Positions 51,144 through 60,205 of a DNA stretch of 64,000 bases are shown piece after piece (the stretch's first letter is position 1; each line of letters starts with the position of its first letter). Both the position numbers and the translations under genes were made by a program. Origin of the DNA: SHVZ01 sp044223515 (GTDB taxonomy: Bacteria; Pseudomonadota; Alphaproteobacteria; SHVZ01); contig JBGALV010000003.1 in assembly GCA_044223515.1 (NCBI GenBank), positions 45,867 to 109,866 of the forward strand. The letters run 5' to 3'. Below the pieces are notes generated by a model. It was not told where the DNA came from and did no database searches. It saw only the letters and a program-made list of their open reading frames with translations.

Positions 51144-52909
51144 CGCCGGGATTCCGGTGCGCAAGCGGCGAGAATGGCGTCCTCCGCCGCACGTATCGGA
51201 TCTGCGTCGCCGAACAGCCGGTCGAGCCTGCCGACGATCCGGTGTGCTTCGGCCCGGCGAAAGGGAGCGTCTACCCCGAGGCGAGCCGCGCGCTGGACAT
51301 AGTCGTCGCGGTTCGATGCGGCCATGTCGTCGAGGCCCATCTTCGTCAGCGCCGCGAAGGTGTGCCGGCTTCGCATGCTGTCCCCCGGCAGGGTGACGAC
51401 GGGCACGCCGTTTCCGATCACCTCGATCGTCGAGTTGAAGCCCGACCAGCCGATCGAGTCGAGGAGCACGTCGGCATGCCTCGCGATACCCAGAAAGCCG
51501 GCCTCGGTCAGCGTCGGCAGCATGAGAATGCGCGAGGCAGGATCGTGGCCTGCGGCAGCGAATGCCCGTGACAGCCGATCGACGAAGGCTCGCGTGATTG
51601 CCGGCATCGGGCCGGAGAAGAAGACGAACCGGCCGCGAGGCACGGCGTCCGCAATGCGGACCAACAGCACGTCATCCTGAGGCAGGTACTTATAAAGAGA
51701 CTGGGCGCAGAGGTAGACGACGTCATCGGCGCCGATGCCGGCGTCCTGCCGTGAGAGGGGCGCTGGCGAAACCGTACTTGGCGTGTAGAGACATCCAAGG
51801 CCGGAAAGCCGTACGAGCCGCTCGACGTAGCGTGCGTCGCCGTCTTCCGGCTCCATCAGGTCGCTCGAGAAGAACAGGTCCATGGTCGGATATCCCGACG
51901 TGGTCGGGTGACCCCAGGACATCGCCTGCACCGGCGCCAGCTTGAGTGCCGCGAGCCAGGCGGCGACGGGATCCATGCCGATCTCGGGATAGTAGAGAAA
52001 GTCTATCCGGTCGCTTCGGATGCGTTGCGCCAGCGCCATACGGTCGAGCGGCCCGGCAACGAACCGGTCGAGGCGCGCGGCGGCCGAGGTCGTGATGTCA
52101 TCGGTGACCGGGCTCGTGTGGTAGCCGAAGACTTCGAAGCGGGATCGATCGAGCGCTTCGACCCAACCGGCCAACGCCATTTTCCATACGGAGTGACGCC
52201 GGAAGTAGCCGGAGGCCAAGCCGATACGCAGGCGCTCCTTGGGATCCCTTTCGCGTCTCGTCGGGGGGCGAGCCAGATCAGGATGACGTGCCGCCAAGGC
52301 TCGGCACAACAACCGCCCATAGCGCGCCTGGAGCTGGCGATCGTCACGCGCCTGATAGGCGAGGAAGAAAGGCTGAACCGAGCCGACCGCGTCGGCGAAT
52401 CGCGCGAGATCCTCGGCGTTCGCGACCTCGGACCATGCCTCGAGCGCGGCGAGGGCTTTCGAGTAGGCCTCCCTTGCCCGCTCGATCTCCGCTTCGGTTT
52501 CGTAGAGGACGGGCAGCTCGGAGACGCAGGCCCCCAGTCGCGCGCGCCCATCCGACGGGTTCGTCGCCAAGGCGCGCGCATAGCGCAGGCGCGCCTCGTC
52601 CGTCTGGCCGCGTATCCAGGCGGTGTTGGCGAGGCTTTCGCTCGCGGGCGCCACGGCGCCTCCTAAAGCAAGAGCGCATCGCAGCCATCGTTCCGCCTCG
52701 TCGCTCCGGGACAGGCGTTTCAGGGCGTTCGCGAGATTGACGCGCGCGATCGCGTCGGACGGCGCAAGGGCAATCTGCCGCGCGAATGAAACGGCGGCTC
52801 GCTCGGCGTGCGCGGCGCGGATGGAAGCCGCGCCGAGATCGTGCCAAGCCGAGGCATCGCTCGGGGTCGAAACGAGAGCACAGCGCGGACGGAGGTCGAA
52901 AGCCGTCAT
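51140..52909 (-). CDS. Divergent TPR-GT41 glycosyltransferase
   Basis: A 589-residue protein from the ATG at 52909 (ATGA overlap with the upstream gene; the longer frame is a shadow). TPR repeats are at ~20-130. The GT41 region starts ERLRIGLASGYFRRHSVWKM and goes through IDFLYYPEIGMDPVAAWLAA and LAPVQAMSWGHPTTSGYPTM. This is the only GT41 here that keeps the classical W-G-[HY]-P-x-T-[TS]-G acceptor loop. The nucleotide side is less conserved: YLCAQSLYKYLPQDDVLL retains a lysine, and HADVLLDSIGWSGFNSTIEV replaces the DIALDPFPF segment. It therefore belongs to a separate GT41 branch and may use another sugar or acceptor than its neighbours. Confidence 0.8.
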   Translation of the reverse strand: MTAFDLRPRCALVSTPSDASAWHDLGAASIRAAHAERAAVSFARQIALAPSDAIARVNLANALKRLSRSDEAERWLRCALALGGAVAPASESLANTAWIRGQTDEARLRYARALATNPSDGRARLGACVSELPVLYETEAEIERAREAYSKALAALEAWSEVANAEDLARFADAVGSVQPFFLAYQARDDRQLQARYGRLLCRALAARHPDLARPPTRRERDPKERLRIGLASGYFRRHSVWKMALAGWVEALDRSRFEVFGYHTSPVTDDITTSAAARLDRFVAGPLDRMALAQRIRSDRIDFLYYPEIGMDPVAAWLAALKLAPVQAMSWGHPTTSGYPTMDLFFSSDLMEPEDGDARYVERLVRLSGLGCLYTPSTVSPAPLSRQDAGIGADDVVYLCAQSLYKYLPQDDVLLVRIADAVPRGRFVFFSGPMPAITRAFVDRLSRAFAAAGHDPASRILMLPTLTEAGFLGIARHADVLLDSIGWSGFNSTIEVIGNGVPVVTLPGDSMRSRHTFAALTKMGLDDMAASNRDDYVQRAARLGVDAPFRRAEAHRIVGRLDRLFGDADPIRAAEDAILAACAPESRR

Positions 52910-54846
52910 GCGTGCGCGAAGGCGCGATGCGCTTCCTCGAAGACGGCTTCTAGCTCGCGTGCGAGCGGCCGCCCATCCGTCAGGCGGGACGCGGTCAAAC
53001 GCTGGCGAAGCTCTTGCCGGAGTGCACGGCGCCGTTCGTCGGCAGCCACGAGGACGCGCCCATTTTCGAGAAAGCCGGCGTCGTCCTCGGCAACGAGATC
53101 GGGGAGACCTGCGGCGGAAAGTATCGACGCACCCATCCGCCCCATCATGCGTCCGGCCGTCCGGCTCAGGACGGGCACGCCCATCCATAGAGCTTCGAAA
53201 GTGGTTGTGCAGCCGTTGAAGGGGACCGGGTCGAGAGCGATGTCGATGTCGCGATAGGTATCGAGGTGGGTCTCGCGGCTGTCGACCCGCGTCGAGAAGT
53301 CGAGAGCGTCGGCTCTTACGCCGTGTGCGGCGAATTCCCGGCGGATACGGTCCTGGATGCTCCGGTCGTCGTAAAGATTCTTGTACTTCAAGAGCAGCCG
53401 CGCGTCCGGAAAGGCGCGCAGCAGCGGTGCCCAGAGAGCGATCGTAGCGGGCCCGATCTTGGCCGGGTTGCTGAACGATCCGAACACGATGCGATCGCCG
53501 TTCTGGCGCCGGACGTTCGAGAGCTGGCCTTCAGGCATCGTGAAGCAGAAGAGGCAGGAGACAGCCAGAGGCGGCTCGGAAAGGGCTCCTCGATCCGAGG
53601 GCGGGCACAGGAGCGGATCGACGACGATCCCGTCGATCTCGGGCGATCCGCTGCTCGCGACGTCGAGCAGGGAGAGCTGTACGGGGGCCGGGCGGAACGA
53701 GGCGACGCCGAGGCGGTTTCGCGCGGTGTTCCCGGCGAGGATGACCAGCACGTCGATTCCGTCCGCGCGGATCCGCTGGGCGATCGTCTCATCGTCGTCG
53801 CCGGTGACTTCCACCCAGCGATCGGCGGTGCTCGCGAGCCGACCCGTCATATCGTCGCGTCGGCCGATGTCGGCGTAGCACGTGATCTGGAACTTGCCCC
53901 GATCGTGAGCCTCGATCGCGGGCGCGATGTTGTAGGCGACAGGATGCTTCCAGAAATCGGCCGAAACATAGGCGAGGCGAATCCTGTCCGCACATCCGGA
54001 GGACCTCGGTCGCGGGTGGACCGGTCGTTGCTCGGCCTGCCGACGGGCCCGCGCGTAGCCGAGTTCCTGCGCCGGAGTCGTCCGGTGATCGTAGAGCGAG
54101 ATCATCAGGCGCGCGCTCCATGAGGCAGGCCTCCGCGGTTCGATGGTCGTCGCGCGTGCGACGATCACGCTCGCTGCCAGAGGATCGCCCGCGGACGAGG
54201 CGATCCTGGCCAAGCGCAACCACAGGCCCGCATCGCCTGGACCGAGAGCGGCAGCACAATGCAGTTGGTGCCAGGCTCCGCTCGTCTCGCCGAGATCAGC
54301 GAGAATCCCGGCCAGGGTGAAGCGAAGGTCGATCGACAGCGGGTTCGCCCGCACGGCGGCCTCGAGCAGGCGCGCCGCTTCGCCGGCATGGTCGGCCTCG
54401 CCGAGTGCCAGCGCGAGATTGAGGATGGCGCCGCCATCGCCAGGCTGCAGCGCCAGGGCTCGCCGTCCGTGGCGAACCCGTCGCCCGGCGGTGAAGATCG
54501 GCATCGCCGACACGTTCGCGTGGAACGGGAAGACGTCCGGCGCGAGGGCTAGGGCGCGTCTCATCGCGCGGCGCGCGAGCGGACCGTCGCTGAGGATGGC
54601 GAGATTTGCGTGGAGCGCCGCCGCGACTGGGACGATCGCGATCGCGCGCCCGATATGGGTTCTGGCGAGATCCCGCCGGCCTCTCTGCAGTGCGTCCTGG
54701 GCGAGCGCCACATGCAGCTCGGCATCCGCGGGCCCGCTCGCCAGGCGGCCAGAAATTTCACTCCCGACGGGGCGAGCGCGCGCATCCTCGGGCATGCGGA
54801 TGGAGGAGGCTGCCACCGATTCAGTTTCGGGCATGGTCATTGCCAT
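52906..54846 (-). CDS. TPR-GT41 glycosyltransferase
   Basis: About 646 residues from the ATG at 54846; two more ATGs within the next 12 bases and a TTG three codons upstream leave the exact start open. TPR repeats at ~30-260 (ALALQPGDGGAILNLALALG). GT41: DRIRLAYVSADFWKHPVAYN, LAGNTARNRLGVASFRPAP with Asn for the usual His, LLDVASSGSPEIDGIVVDPL as acceptor loop, FGSFSNPAKIGPATI with the lysine, and DIDIALDPVPFNGCTTTFEA. The first gene of a three-gene ATGA-coupled operon; a divergent small gene lies 128 bases away. Confidence 0.86.
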   Translation of the reverse strand: MAMTMPETESVAASSIRMPEDARARPVGSEISGRLASGPADAELHVALAQDALQRGRRDLARTHIGRAIAIVPVAAALHANLAILSDGPLARRAMRRALALAPDVFPFHANVSAMPIFTAGRRVRHGRRALALQPGDGGAILNLALALGEADHAGEAARLLEAAVRANPLSIDLRFTLAGILADLGETSGAWHQLHCAAALGPGDAGLWLRLARIASSAGDPLAASVIVARATTIEPRRPASWSARLMISLYDHRTTPAQELGYARARRQAEQRPVHPRPRSSGCADRIRLAYVSADFWKHPVAYNIAPAIEAHDRGKFQITCYADIGRRDDMTGRLASTADRWVEVTGDDDETIAQRIRADGIDVLVILAGNTARNRLGVASFRPAPVQLSLLDVASSGSPEIDGIVVDPLLCPPSDRGALSEPPLAVSCLFCFTMPEGQLSNVRRQNGDRIVFGSFSNPAKIGPATIALWAPLLRAFPDARLLLKYKNLYDDRSIQDRIRREFAAHGVRADALDFSTRVDSRETHLDTYRDIDIALDPVPFNGCTTTFEALWMGVPVLSRTAGRMMGRMGASILSAAGLPDLVAEDDAGFLENGRVLVAADERRRALRQELRQRLTASRLTDGRPLARELEAVFEEAHRAFAHA

Positions 54847-54943
54847 AGCCCCCAAGCCAACCCTCTGTCACGGCAAACTATTGACGGACTGCGGGCGATT
54901 TGTGCATTAGCTGGACCGCCGGACGCAACCCGGCCATTCTACG

Positions 54944-54958
54944 CGGGTCGTAGACCCG
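54944..54958 (+). promoter_or_regulatory. Leader hairpin before small gene
   Basis: CGGGTC-GTA-GACCCG forms a perfect 6-bp stem with a 3-nt loop, ending six bases before the GGAGGA ribosome-binding site of the gene at 54975. A possible promoter lies upstream (TTGACG at 54881-54886, CATTAG at 54905-54910, weak). The hairpin could affect translation or mRNA stability. Confidence 0.3.
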
Positions 54959-54974
54959 TAATTGGAGGAAGACG

Positions 54975-55250
54975 ATGACGGCTTGGGACGATGTCGAGGC
55001 TGCCTGGCAGCTCTGCGACGTGGTCAATAACGACGAGGAAGGCTACAAGGACGGCGATCCGCCGAAGGCCTGGGCCAACGTCTTCTCCAAGACTCCGATG
55101 CTCGACGCCGACCGCACCCAGCGGGAGGGCGGCGGCGTTCCCCCGCTGCGTATCTTCCTGAAGACCGCCTACGGCATCGAGTTCCGTCCGGACACCAAGA
55201 AGTGGATCGTGTTCCGTCACGGTCCGGTCGACATCAGCGACATCACCTGA
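54975..55250 (+). CDS. Small acidic protein, unknown function
   Basis: A 91-residue cytoplasmic protein with a strong Shine-Dalgarno (GGAGGA, five bases before the ATG). It starts MTAWDDVEAAWQLCDVVNND, is rich in Asp, Trp and Lys, and ends FRHGPVDISDIT. No family recognised. It is followed after 30 bases by the TPR-GT61 gene on the same strand and may be translated from the same message. Codon use resembles its neighbours, so recent transfer is not suggested. Confidence 0.7.
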   Translation: MTAWDDVEAAWQLCDVVNNDEEGYKDGDPPKAWANVFSKTPMLDADRTQREGGGVPPLRIFLKTAYGIEFRPDTKKWIVFRHGPVDISDIT

Positions 55251-55280
55251 CGTTCCCCACCTCCAGGCGATGGGGCGCCG

Positions 55281-56765
55281 GTGCCGTCGGATGAGCGAGG
55301 GTTCGATCGATCCCTCGCCGAGGCAGCGGAGCTCCATCGATCGGGGCGTCTCGACCAGGCGGAGCAGACCTATCTCCGTCTGCTGAGTGAAGCTCCTTCC
55401 CACGACGGGCTCTACGATCTTCTCGGTCTGATCGCACATCAGCGCAACCGCCGCGACCTCGCCTGCCGGTGGTTGCGGCAGGCGCTGGCTCTCGTTCCCG
55501 GTCGCGCCAAGGCCTGGCGCGACCTGGCGCTCCCGGACGAAGGGCGGGCGGGCCGGTTCGTCGGCCGGGCAGCCTCGATCGAACCCCATGCCGCCGAACA
55601 TTGGTTCATGCTGGACCGTGCCGTCGGAGCCGAGAACGCCCTCCGCCGCGGCCTCTCGCTGAAAGCGGATGAAGCCTCAGCCTGGATGCGACTGTCGGTC
55701 AGCCTGCTCGCTCGCGGACTCGCCGGCAGAGCCCTGGTCCTGGCGCGACGCGCCGAAGCGATCCTCGGCAACTCCGCCGGACTCGAAGTAAGGGAGTTGG
55801 CAAAGCCGCCCGCCGACGGATGCCGGATCCGGCCGGCGCGGCTGATCCTCGATGACGGCGAGCTATCGATCGCTCCCTACTGCGTTTCCATGACGCGCGC
55901 AGTCGTCACCGGCGACTTCATGGTCATGCCGACGCCGACTCATGTCCTCGTCGACGGCCAGGTACCGGATCCGGCCGATCCTCTGCAGCTTGTCCGCTCC
56001 ATCGCCGCAATCGGTCCGGGGCATGCGCTCGTCCGCGCGCGCAAGGCGTCCCGCGTTGCCCGCGCGGCGCTCCTTGGAGGGACGAGAAACTACTATCATT
56101 GGATGATCGACCATCTGCCGCGACTGGCGCTGTTCGACGCGGAGGTCGACCGTCCGTTGATCGTGAACGCCGATCTCGCGCCGTTCCAGCTCGACAGCCT
56201 GAGTCATCTCCATCTCGGGGAAGACCGGCTGCTTAAGCTTGGTCCGGACGACTGGATCGAGGTCGATGATCTGACCGTACCTTCGCTGCTGACGAAATCG
56301 AGCCTGGTACATCCGGCGGCGTTGACCTGGCTGCGGAGTCATTTCCTGGCGGCTGGCCCAGCGCCTGACGCTTCCAAGAGGATCTACGTCTCGCGACGGG
56401 GAGCGAGGCATCGGCTGCTGCGCGACGAGGCGCATGTCGTCGACGCCCTGCGGCGCCACGGCGTCACAGTGGTGACCACGGAAGGCATGCCGGTGGCTCG
56501 TCAGGCCGCGTTGTTCGCGGCGGCCGAGCTGATCGTCGCTGTGCATGGCGCGGCGCTCGCCAACCTCGCCTTCGTCTCGCCAGGAACCCAGGTGATTGAA
56601 ATCGACGCTGACGGATCGCGACGCAGCTTTTTTTCGGTCATCGCGACGATGAACGGCGCGCGGTATCGGCGGGTGACGGGACGGGCCGTCTCGCCGCATG
56701 CGCTTCAGTACTCGGACATCATCCTCGGCGAGCGTGGCCTCATGGAGATCGAGGCGCTGCTTTGA
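55281..56765 (+). CDS. TPR protein with GT61 (DUF563) glycosyltransferase domain
   Basis: A 494-residue protein from a GTG. Residues ~1-170 are TPR-like (AEAAELHRSGRLDQAEQTYL, then QALALVPGRAKAWRDLAL). Residues ~190-490 are a GT61/DUF563 domain, recognisable by RNYYHWMIDHLPRLALF, RIYVSRRGARHRLLRDE, VVTTEGMPVARQAALFAAAE and VAVHGAALANLAFVSPGTQV. GT61 includes plant and animal xylosyl- and O-GlcNAc (EOGT)-type enzymes; bacterial members mostly have unknown acceptors. It is the only GT61 in the window. Its last 26 bases overlap the end of the convergent TPR-GT9 gene. Confidence 0.83.
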   Translation: MPSDERGFDRSLAEAAELHRSGRLDQAEQTYLRLLSEAPSHDGLYDLLGLIAHQRNRRDLACRWLRQALALVPGRAKAWRDLALPDEGRAGRFVGRAASIEPHAAEHWFMLDRAVGAENALRRGLSLKADEASAWMRLSVSLLARGLAGRALVLARRAEAILGNSAGLEVRELAKPPADGCRIRPARLILDDGELSIAPYCVSMTRAVVTGDFMVMPTPTHVLVDGQVPDPADPLQLVRSIAAIGPGHALVRARKASRVARAALLGGTRNYYHWMIDHLPRLALFDAEVDRPLIVNADLAPFQLDSLSHLHLGEDRLLKLGPDDWIEVDDLTVPSLLTKSSLVHPAALTWLRSHFLAAGPAPDASKRIYVSRRGARHRLLRDEAHVVDALRRHGVTVVTTEGMPVARQAALFAAAELIVAVHGAALANLAFVSPGTQVIEIDADGSRRSFFSVIATMNGARYRRVTGRAVSPHALQYSDIILGERGLMEIEALL

Positions 56766-58479
56766 AGCTCGTGTCGGCGCGGAGCCGCGCCGCGAGAGCA
56801 TGATCGACGGTGGACCAATCGCCCGGCTGGGCTTGCCTGAACAGCGTCGCCGTCGGGTACCACGGCGCGTCGTCCCGATCCTTCAGCCAGCGCCAGTCCG
56901 CGGCATGGGCGAGCATTACCCACGTCTTCTGGCCGAGACCACCGGAAAGATGGGCAATGGCGGTGTCCGACGTGATGACCACGTCGAGAGCGGCGATCAG
57001 GCCCGCGGTATCGTCGAAGGTCGAAAGCTGTGCCGACGGGTCCCTGATGGCGTCCATCAGGGCGCGGTCTTCCTCGGTCGGCATCTTGGTCAGCGAGACC
57101 AGCGAGGCTGAGCTACCCGCGGTTTCCCGGAGGGCTGCGAGTCCGGGAGAGCGCCGGCGGTCGTCGACGAACTGAGGGTTGCCGCGCCAGCAGAAGCCGA
57201 TCCACGGGCGCGGAAGATCGCCGAGCTTTTGGCGCCAGGCCGTCACGGCCAGGGGATCTGGAGAGAGATAGGGAACCGGTCCCGGCGCCTCGGTGAGCGA
57301 CGCGTCGAGTACGGCCGGCAGGCTTGGAAGCGAGCATTGATAGTCGTGAGGAGGCGTGCGCGTACCGCGCACGAAGACCTCGACCTCGGGAAGAGAGCGC
57401 GACAGAAGTGGCGCCAGCTCGCGCACGGTCTCGAGAAGGATGCGTCCGCTCCGCCGGGCCGCGATCTGAACCAAGCGAACGAATTGGAGCGTCTCCCCGA
57501 ACCCCTGCTCGCAATGAAGAAGCAGCCGGCTTCCAGCGACGGCCTCGCCGTTCCAGCGTCGGCCGTAAAGGTCGGAGCGGATCAGGCCGGGGCGTGAAAG
57601 GCGCGCCTCCCAGTAAGGCCAGCCTCGTTTCGTGTCGCCGCGCACGAGGAAGCCCTGGGCCAAGGTGAGAGCGGCATCGGCGTTGCCGGGCGCGACCGAG
57701 AGCGTTCGTCTCGCCCACGCATCGAGCCTGATCCAATCCGACAGGCGGCTCGCGTATCGCGCCAGGCTCAGCATGGCGTCCGGAAGATCAGGCGCCAGGG
57801 TGACGGCGCGACGGAGAGCCAGATCCACCCCCGGTAGTCCGGCGGTCTCCGTCGCGGCGGCGAGATTCACCTGCGAGACCGGCGACAGGATATCGAGCGT
57901 CGCGGCGACGCGAGCCGCGAGCAGGGCGGCAATGGTCTCGCCACGCTGCAACCTTCCGAAGGTGAGGTTGTGCCAGCCCGGTGCGGCGTCGGGAGCCAGC
58001 ACGAGCGCGCGGCGCACCAGAACCTCCGCCTCCCTCGTTCTCCCGTCGTTGTTGAGGATGCCGGCGAGGTTGACGTTCGCCGCGAAGTGGCCGGGCTCGC
58101 GTTCGAGCACGGTTCGATAGTCGCGCTGCGCGTCTTGGGGCCGCCCGCCGGCGGCGAGCGTCTCCGCGCGGAGCAGGCGAAGATCGCTCGTATCCTGAGC
58201 GATGATCGAATGATCGAGATGGTGCAGCAGTCGCTCGAGGTTCCGCGTCGAGCGAAGCAGGGCGATCGCGTTCTGCCGCGCGGAAGCGGAAGCGGGCGCG
58301 ATCGCGAGTGTGCGCTCGACCAGCAGCAGCGCGCGATCCGGACGATCCGAAAGGTGGCACGCGGCAAGCGGGAGCCAGGCGTTCGGATCCACCGGGTCAT
58401 GAATGAGATGCCGCCTGAGTAGTCTGGCTGCGGTTTTTGTATCGCCTTTGTTGAGTGCTTTTAGGGCGTTGCCGGTCAC
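56740..58479 (-). CDS. TPR protein with GT9-like domain
   Basis: A 579-residue protein from a GTG that overlaps the upstream stop (GTGA). Translation further upstream gives only a Pro/Arg-rich shadow. TPR repeats at ~1-260 (LEREPGHFAANVNLAGILNN). GT9-like domain: LLHCEQGFGETLQFVRLVQ (Glu for the usual Asp), IGFCWRGNPQFVDDRRRSPG, ITSDTAIAHLSGGLGQKTW and ADWRWLKDRDDAPWYPTATL. The second of two tandem TPR-GT9 genes. The 3' end overlaps the convergent GT61 gene by 26 bases. Confidence 0.84.
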   Translation of the reverse strand: MTGNALKALNKGDTKTAARLLRRHLIHDPVDPNAWLPLAACHLSDRPDRALLLVERTLAIAPASASARQNAIALLRSTRNLERLLHHLDHSIIAQDTSDLRLLRAETLAAGGRPQDAQRDYRTVLEREPGHFAANVNLAGILNNDGRTREAEVLVRRALVLAPDAAPGWHNLTFGRLQRGETIAALLAARVAATLDILSPVSQVNLAAATETAGLPGVDLALRRAVTLAPDLPDAMLSLARYASRLSDWIRLDAWARRTLSVAPGNADAALTLAQGFLVRGDTKRGWPYWEARLSRPGLIRSDLYGRRWNGEAVAGSRLLLHCEQGFGETLQFVRLVQIAARRSGRILLETVRELAPLLSRSLPEVEVFVRGTRTPPHDYQCSLPSLPAVLDASLTEAPGPVPYLSPDPLAVTAWRQKLGDLPRPWIGFCWRGNPQFVDDRRRSPGLAALRETAGSSASLVSLTKMPTEEDRALMDAIRDPSAQLSTFDDTAGLIAALDVVITSDTAIAHLSGGLGQKTWVMLAHAADWRWLKDRDDAPWYPTATLFRQAQPGDWSTVDHALAARLRADTSFKAAPRSP

Positions 58480-60071
58480 GGGGCGAAGCCTGAGAGGTTG
58501 GAGGCGACTTGTCGGATGACGGAGCTCCAGTCGCCTGGGTTGGGCTGTCGGAAGAGGCGGAGGGTGGGATACCAGGGGCTGTCGGAGCGATGTTCGAGCC
58601 ATCGCCAGTCGGGGGCGTGGTGGAGGAGGAGCCAGGTGGGTCTGGCGAGCGCGCCGGCGAGGTGGGCGAGAGCGGTATCGGAGGTAATGACGAGGTCGAG
58701 CTGCTCGAGGCAGGCGGCGGTGTCGGCGAAGTCGGTGAAGGCGGGCCCGAGATGGGTGAGGTTCGGATGGTTCTGGTCGGGTGCCGGATCGCGGACGAGG
58801 CCGATGAAGGCATGGAGATCGAGGAGGGGTCGGATCGGCGCGAACCCGGGGGAACGTTCGCGGTCGCGCCGGAAGGCGGGGTTGCCCTGCCAGTTGAGGC
58901 CGATGCGCGGGCGGGGCAGCGAGGCCAGGCGCTCCCTCCATCGCTCCCGCCGCTCGGGCGGTGCCGCCAGATACGGAACCTCGGCCGGGATCGTCCCGAC
59001 TGCCGTCCCCATCAGATGCGGAAGGCTCAGGAGTGCGACCTGCACATCACCTTCGGGAAACGGGCCGCCGATCGGCAGAACGCCTTCGATGCCGCGGACA
59101 GAGGACAGAAGCGGCATGAGCGCGGCGTGGCATTCGAGAGCAGGCGCGAGGCCGCGGTCCCTCAGGAGCGGGAGATAGCGGACGAATTGAAGCATGTCGC
59201 CGTAGCCTTGCTCGGCCCTGACCACGATGTTCGGCCCGGGCGGCAGCGTCGGACCCGGCCAGCGCCGAGGGATCGTCGGCGCGATGCCGGCTTCCGCAAG
59301 TCCGAAACGGGACTCGTAGCCCGCGAAGCCTTGGACGAGGTCGCCAATCGCAAGCTGTGCCAGCGCCAGATTCCAAAGCGGCTCCGCCCAGCCCGGATGA
59401 AGGTCGAGCGCTTGCTGGGCAGCCTTCGCAGCGGCGCCGGCGCGTCCGTCGTGAAGACGGATCGAAGCGAGATTATTCCAGCCCGCGGCATATTCCGGCG
59501 ACGTCGCCAAGCCTCGGAGCAGCCAGGCTTCGCTCGATAGGCGGTCCAGCGCGTCGGCATGAATGGCGCCGAGATTGTTGAGCGCTTCGAGGTAGGCGGG
59601 AGCGAGTGCCAGGGCTCGGCGATAGGCTTGCGAAGCCTCCTTCACGTTGCCGATCGCTTGATAAGCGCTGCCCAGGCTCAGATGGAGGCCGGGATCGTCG
59701 GGCCATTCCTCGGCCAGGGCGAAAAGCAGGTCCCGTGCCGCGAAAAGCTCGTCGTTGCCCTTGCCATCCGCACGCCGCCAGGGCCGCGGGCCTCGCCATC
59801 GACCGTGATGCCTGGCATCGGCCAAGCGCATGAGACCGAGGGCCAGGAGCCGGCGCAGGCCGGAATCCGCCGGATGAGCCGCGCGCGCGCGCGACACCCA
59901 GAGGATCGCTGCCGCGATCTCGTCGGTGACCAGCGAGAGCGCGCCGAGGTCATGGAGCGTCGCTAGGCCGGCGGGGGATTGTGCGGCCGAGCGCCGGAGA
60001 GCGGCCAGGGATGGCTTGGATTGGCCTGGAGCGAGCGGCAGGACCGTGAGCGTCGGTCTCGTCGGGGACAT
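58476..60071 (-). CDS. TPR protein with GT9-like domain, C-ending codon block at 3' end
   Basis: A 531-residue protein: TPR repeats at ~25-235 (ALALAPAYLEALNNLGAIHA). GT9-like domain: VVRAEQGYGDMLQFVRYLPL, IGLNWQGNPAFRRDRERSPG, ITSDTALAHLAGALARPTW and DWRWLEHRSDSPWYPTLRL. The last ~480 bases (58476 to about 58950) use almost only C-ending codons (CTC, GTC, GCC, ACC, TCC), clearly more than the rest of the gene, and leave the antisense frame open. This suggests replacement of the catalytic 3' segment. It is divergent from the TPR-GT41 at 60206, with 134 bases between them. Confidence 0.84.
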   Translation of the reverse strand: MSPTRPTLTVLPLAPGQSKPSLAALRRSAAQSPAGLATLHDLGALSLVTDEIAAAILWVSRARAAHPADSGLRRLLALGLMRLADARHHGRWRGPRPWRRADGKGNDELFAARDLLFALAEEWPDDPGLHLSLGSAYQAIGNVKEASQAYRRALALAPAYLEALNNLGAIHADALDRLSSEAWLLRGLATSPEYAAGWNNLASIRLHDGRAGAAAKAAQQALDLHPGWAEPLWNLALAQLAIGDLVQGFAGYESRFGLAEAGIAPTIPRRWPGPTLPPGPNIVVRAEQGYGDMLQFVRYLPLLRDRGLAPALECHAALMPLLSSVRGIEGVLPIGGPFPEGDVQVALLSLPHLMGTAVGTIPAEVPYLAAPPERRERWRERLASLPRPRIGLNWQGNPAFRRDRERSPGFAPIRPLLDLHAFIGLVRDPAPDQNHPNLTHLGPAFTDFADTAACLEQLDLVITSDTALAHLAGALARPTWLLLHHAPDWRWLEHRSDSPWYPTLRLFRQPNPGDWSSVIRQVASNLSGFAP

Positions 60072-60205
60072 TGACGCCTAGTGGCCTTCCTCCTCGGCCT
60101 TAAGCAAGGCGAAAGCGCGAGGGAGTCGAATATGCCTAAGGAATGTAGTCGGGGTCATTAGGCTCTAAATGTCCGAGGATCACCCCGAGCCGTTAATGTG
60201 GATCC

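Noticed and set aside
58480..58941. Pro/Arg-rich N-terminal extension of the TPR-GT9 gene at 56740
   Set aside because: It is open only because the overlapping gene uses C-ending codons there. The sequence is low-complexity and the GTG at 58479 fits the operon coupling.
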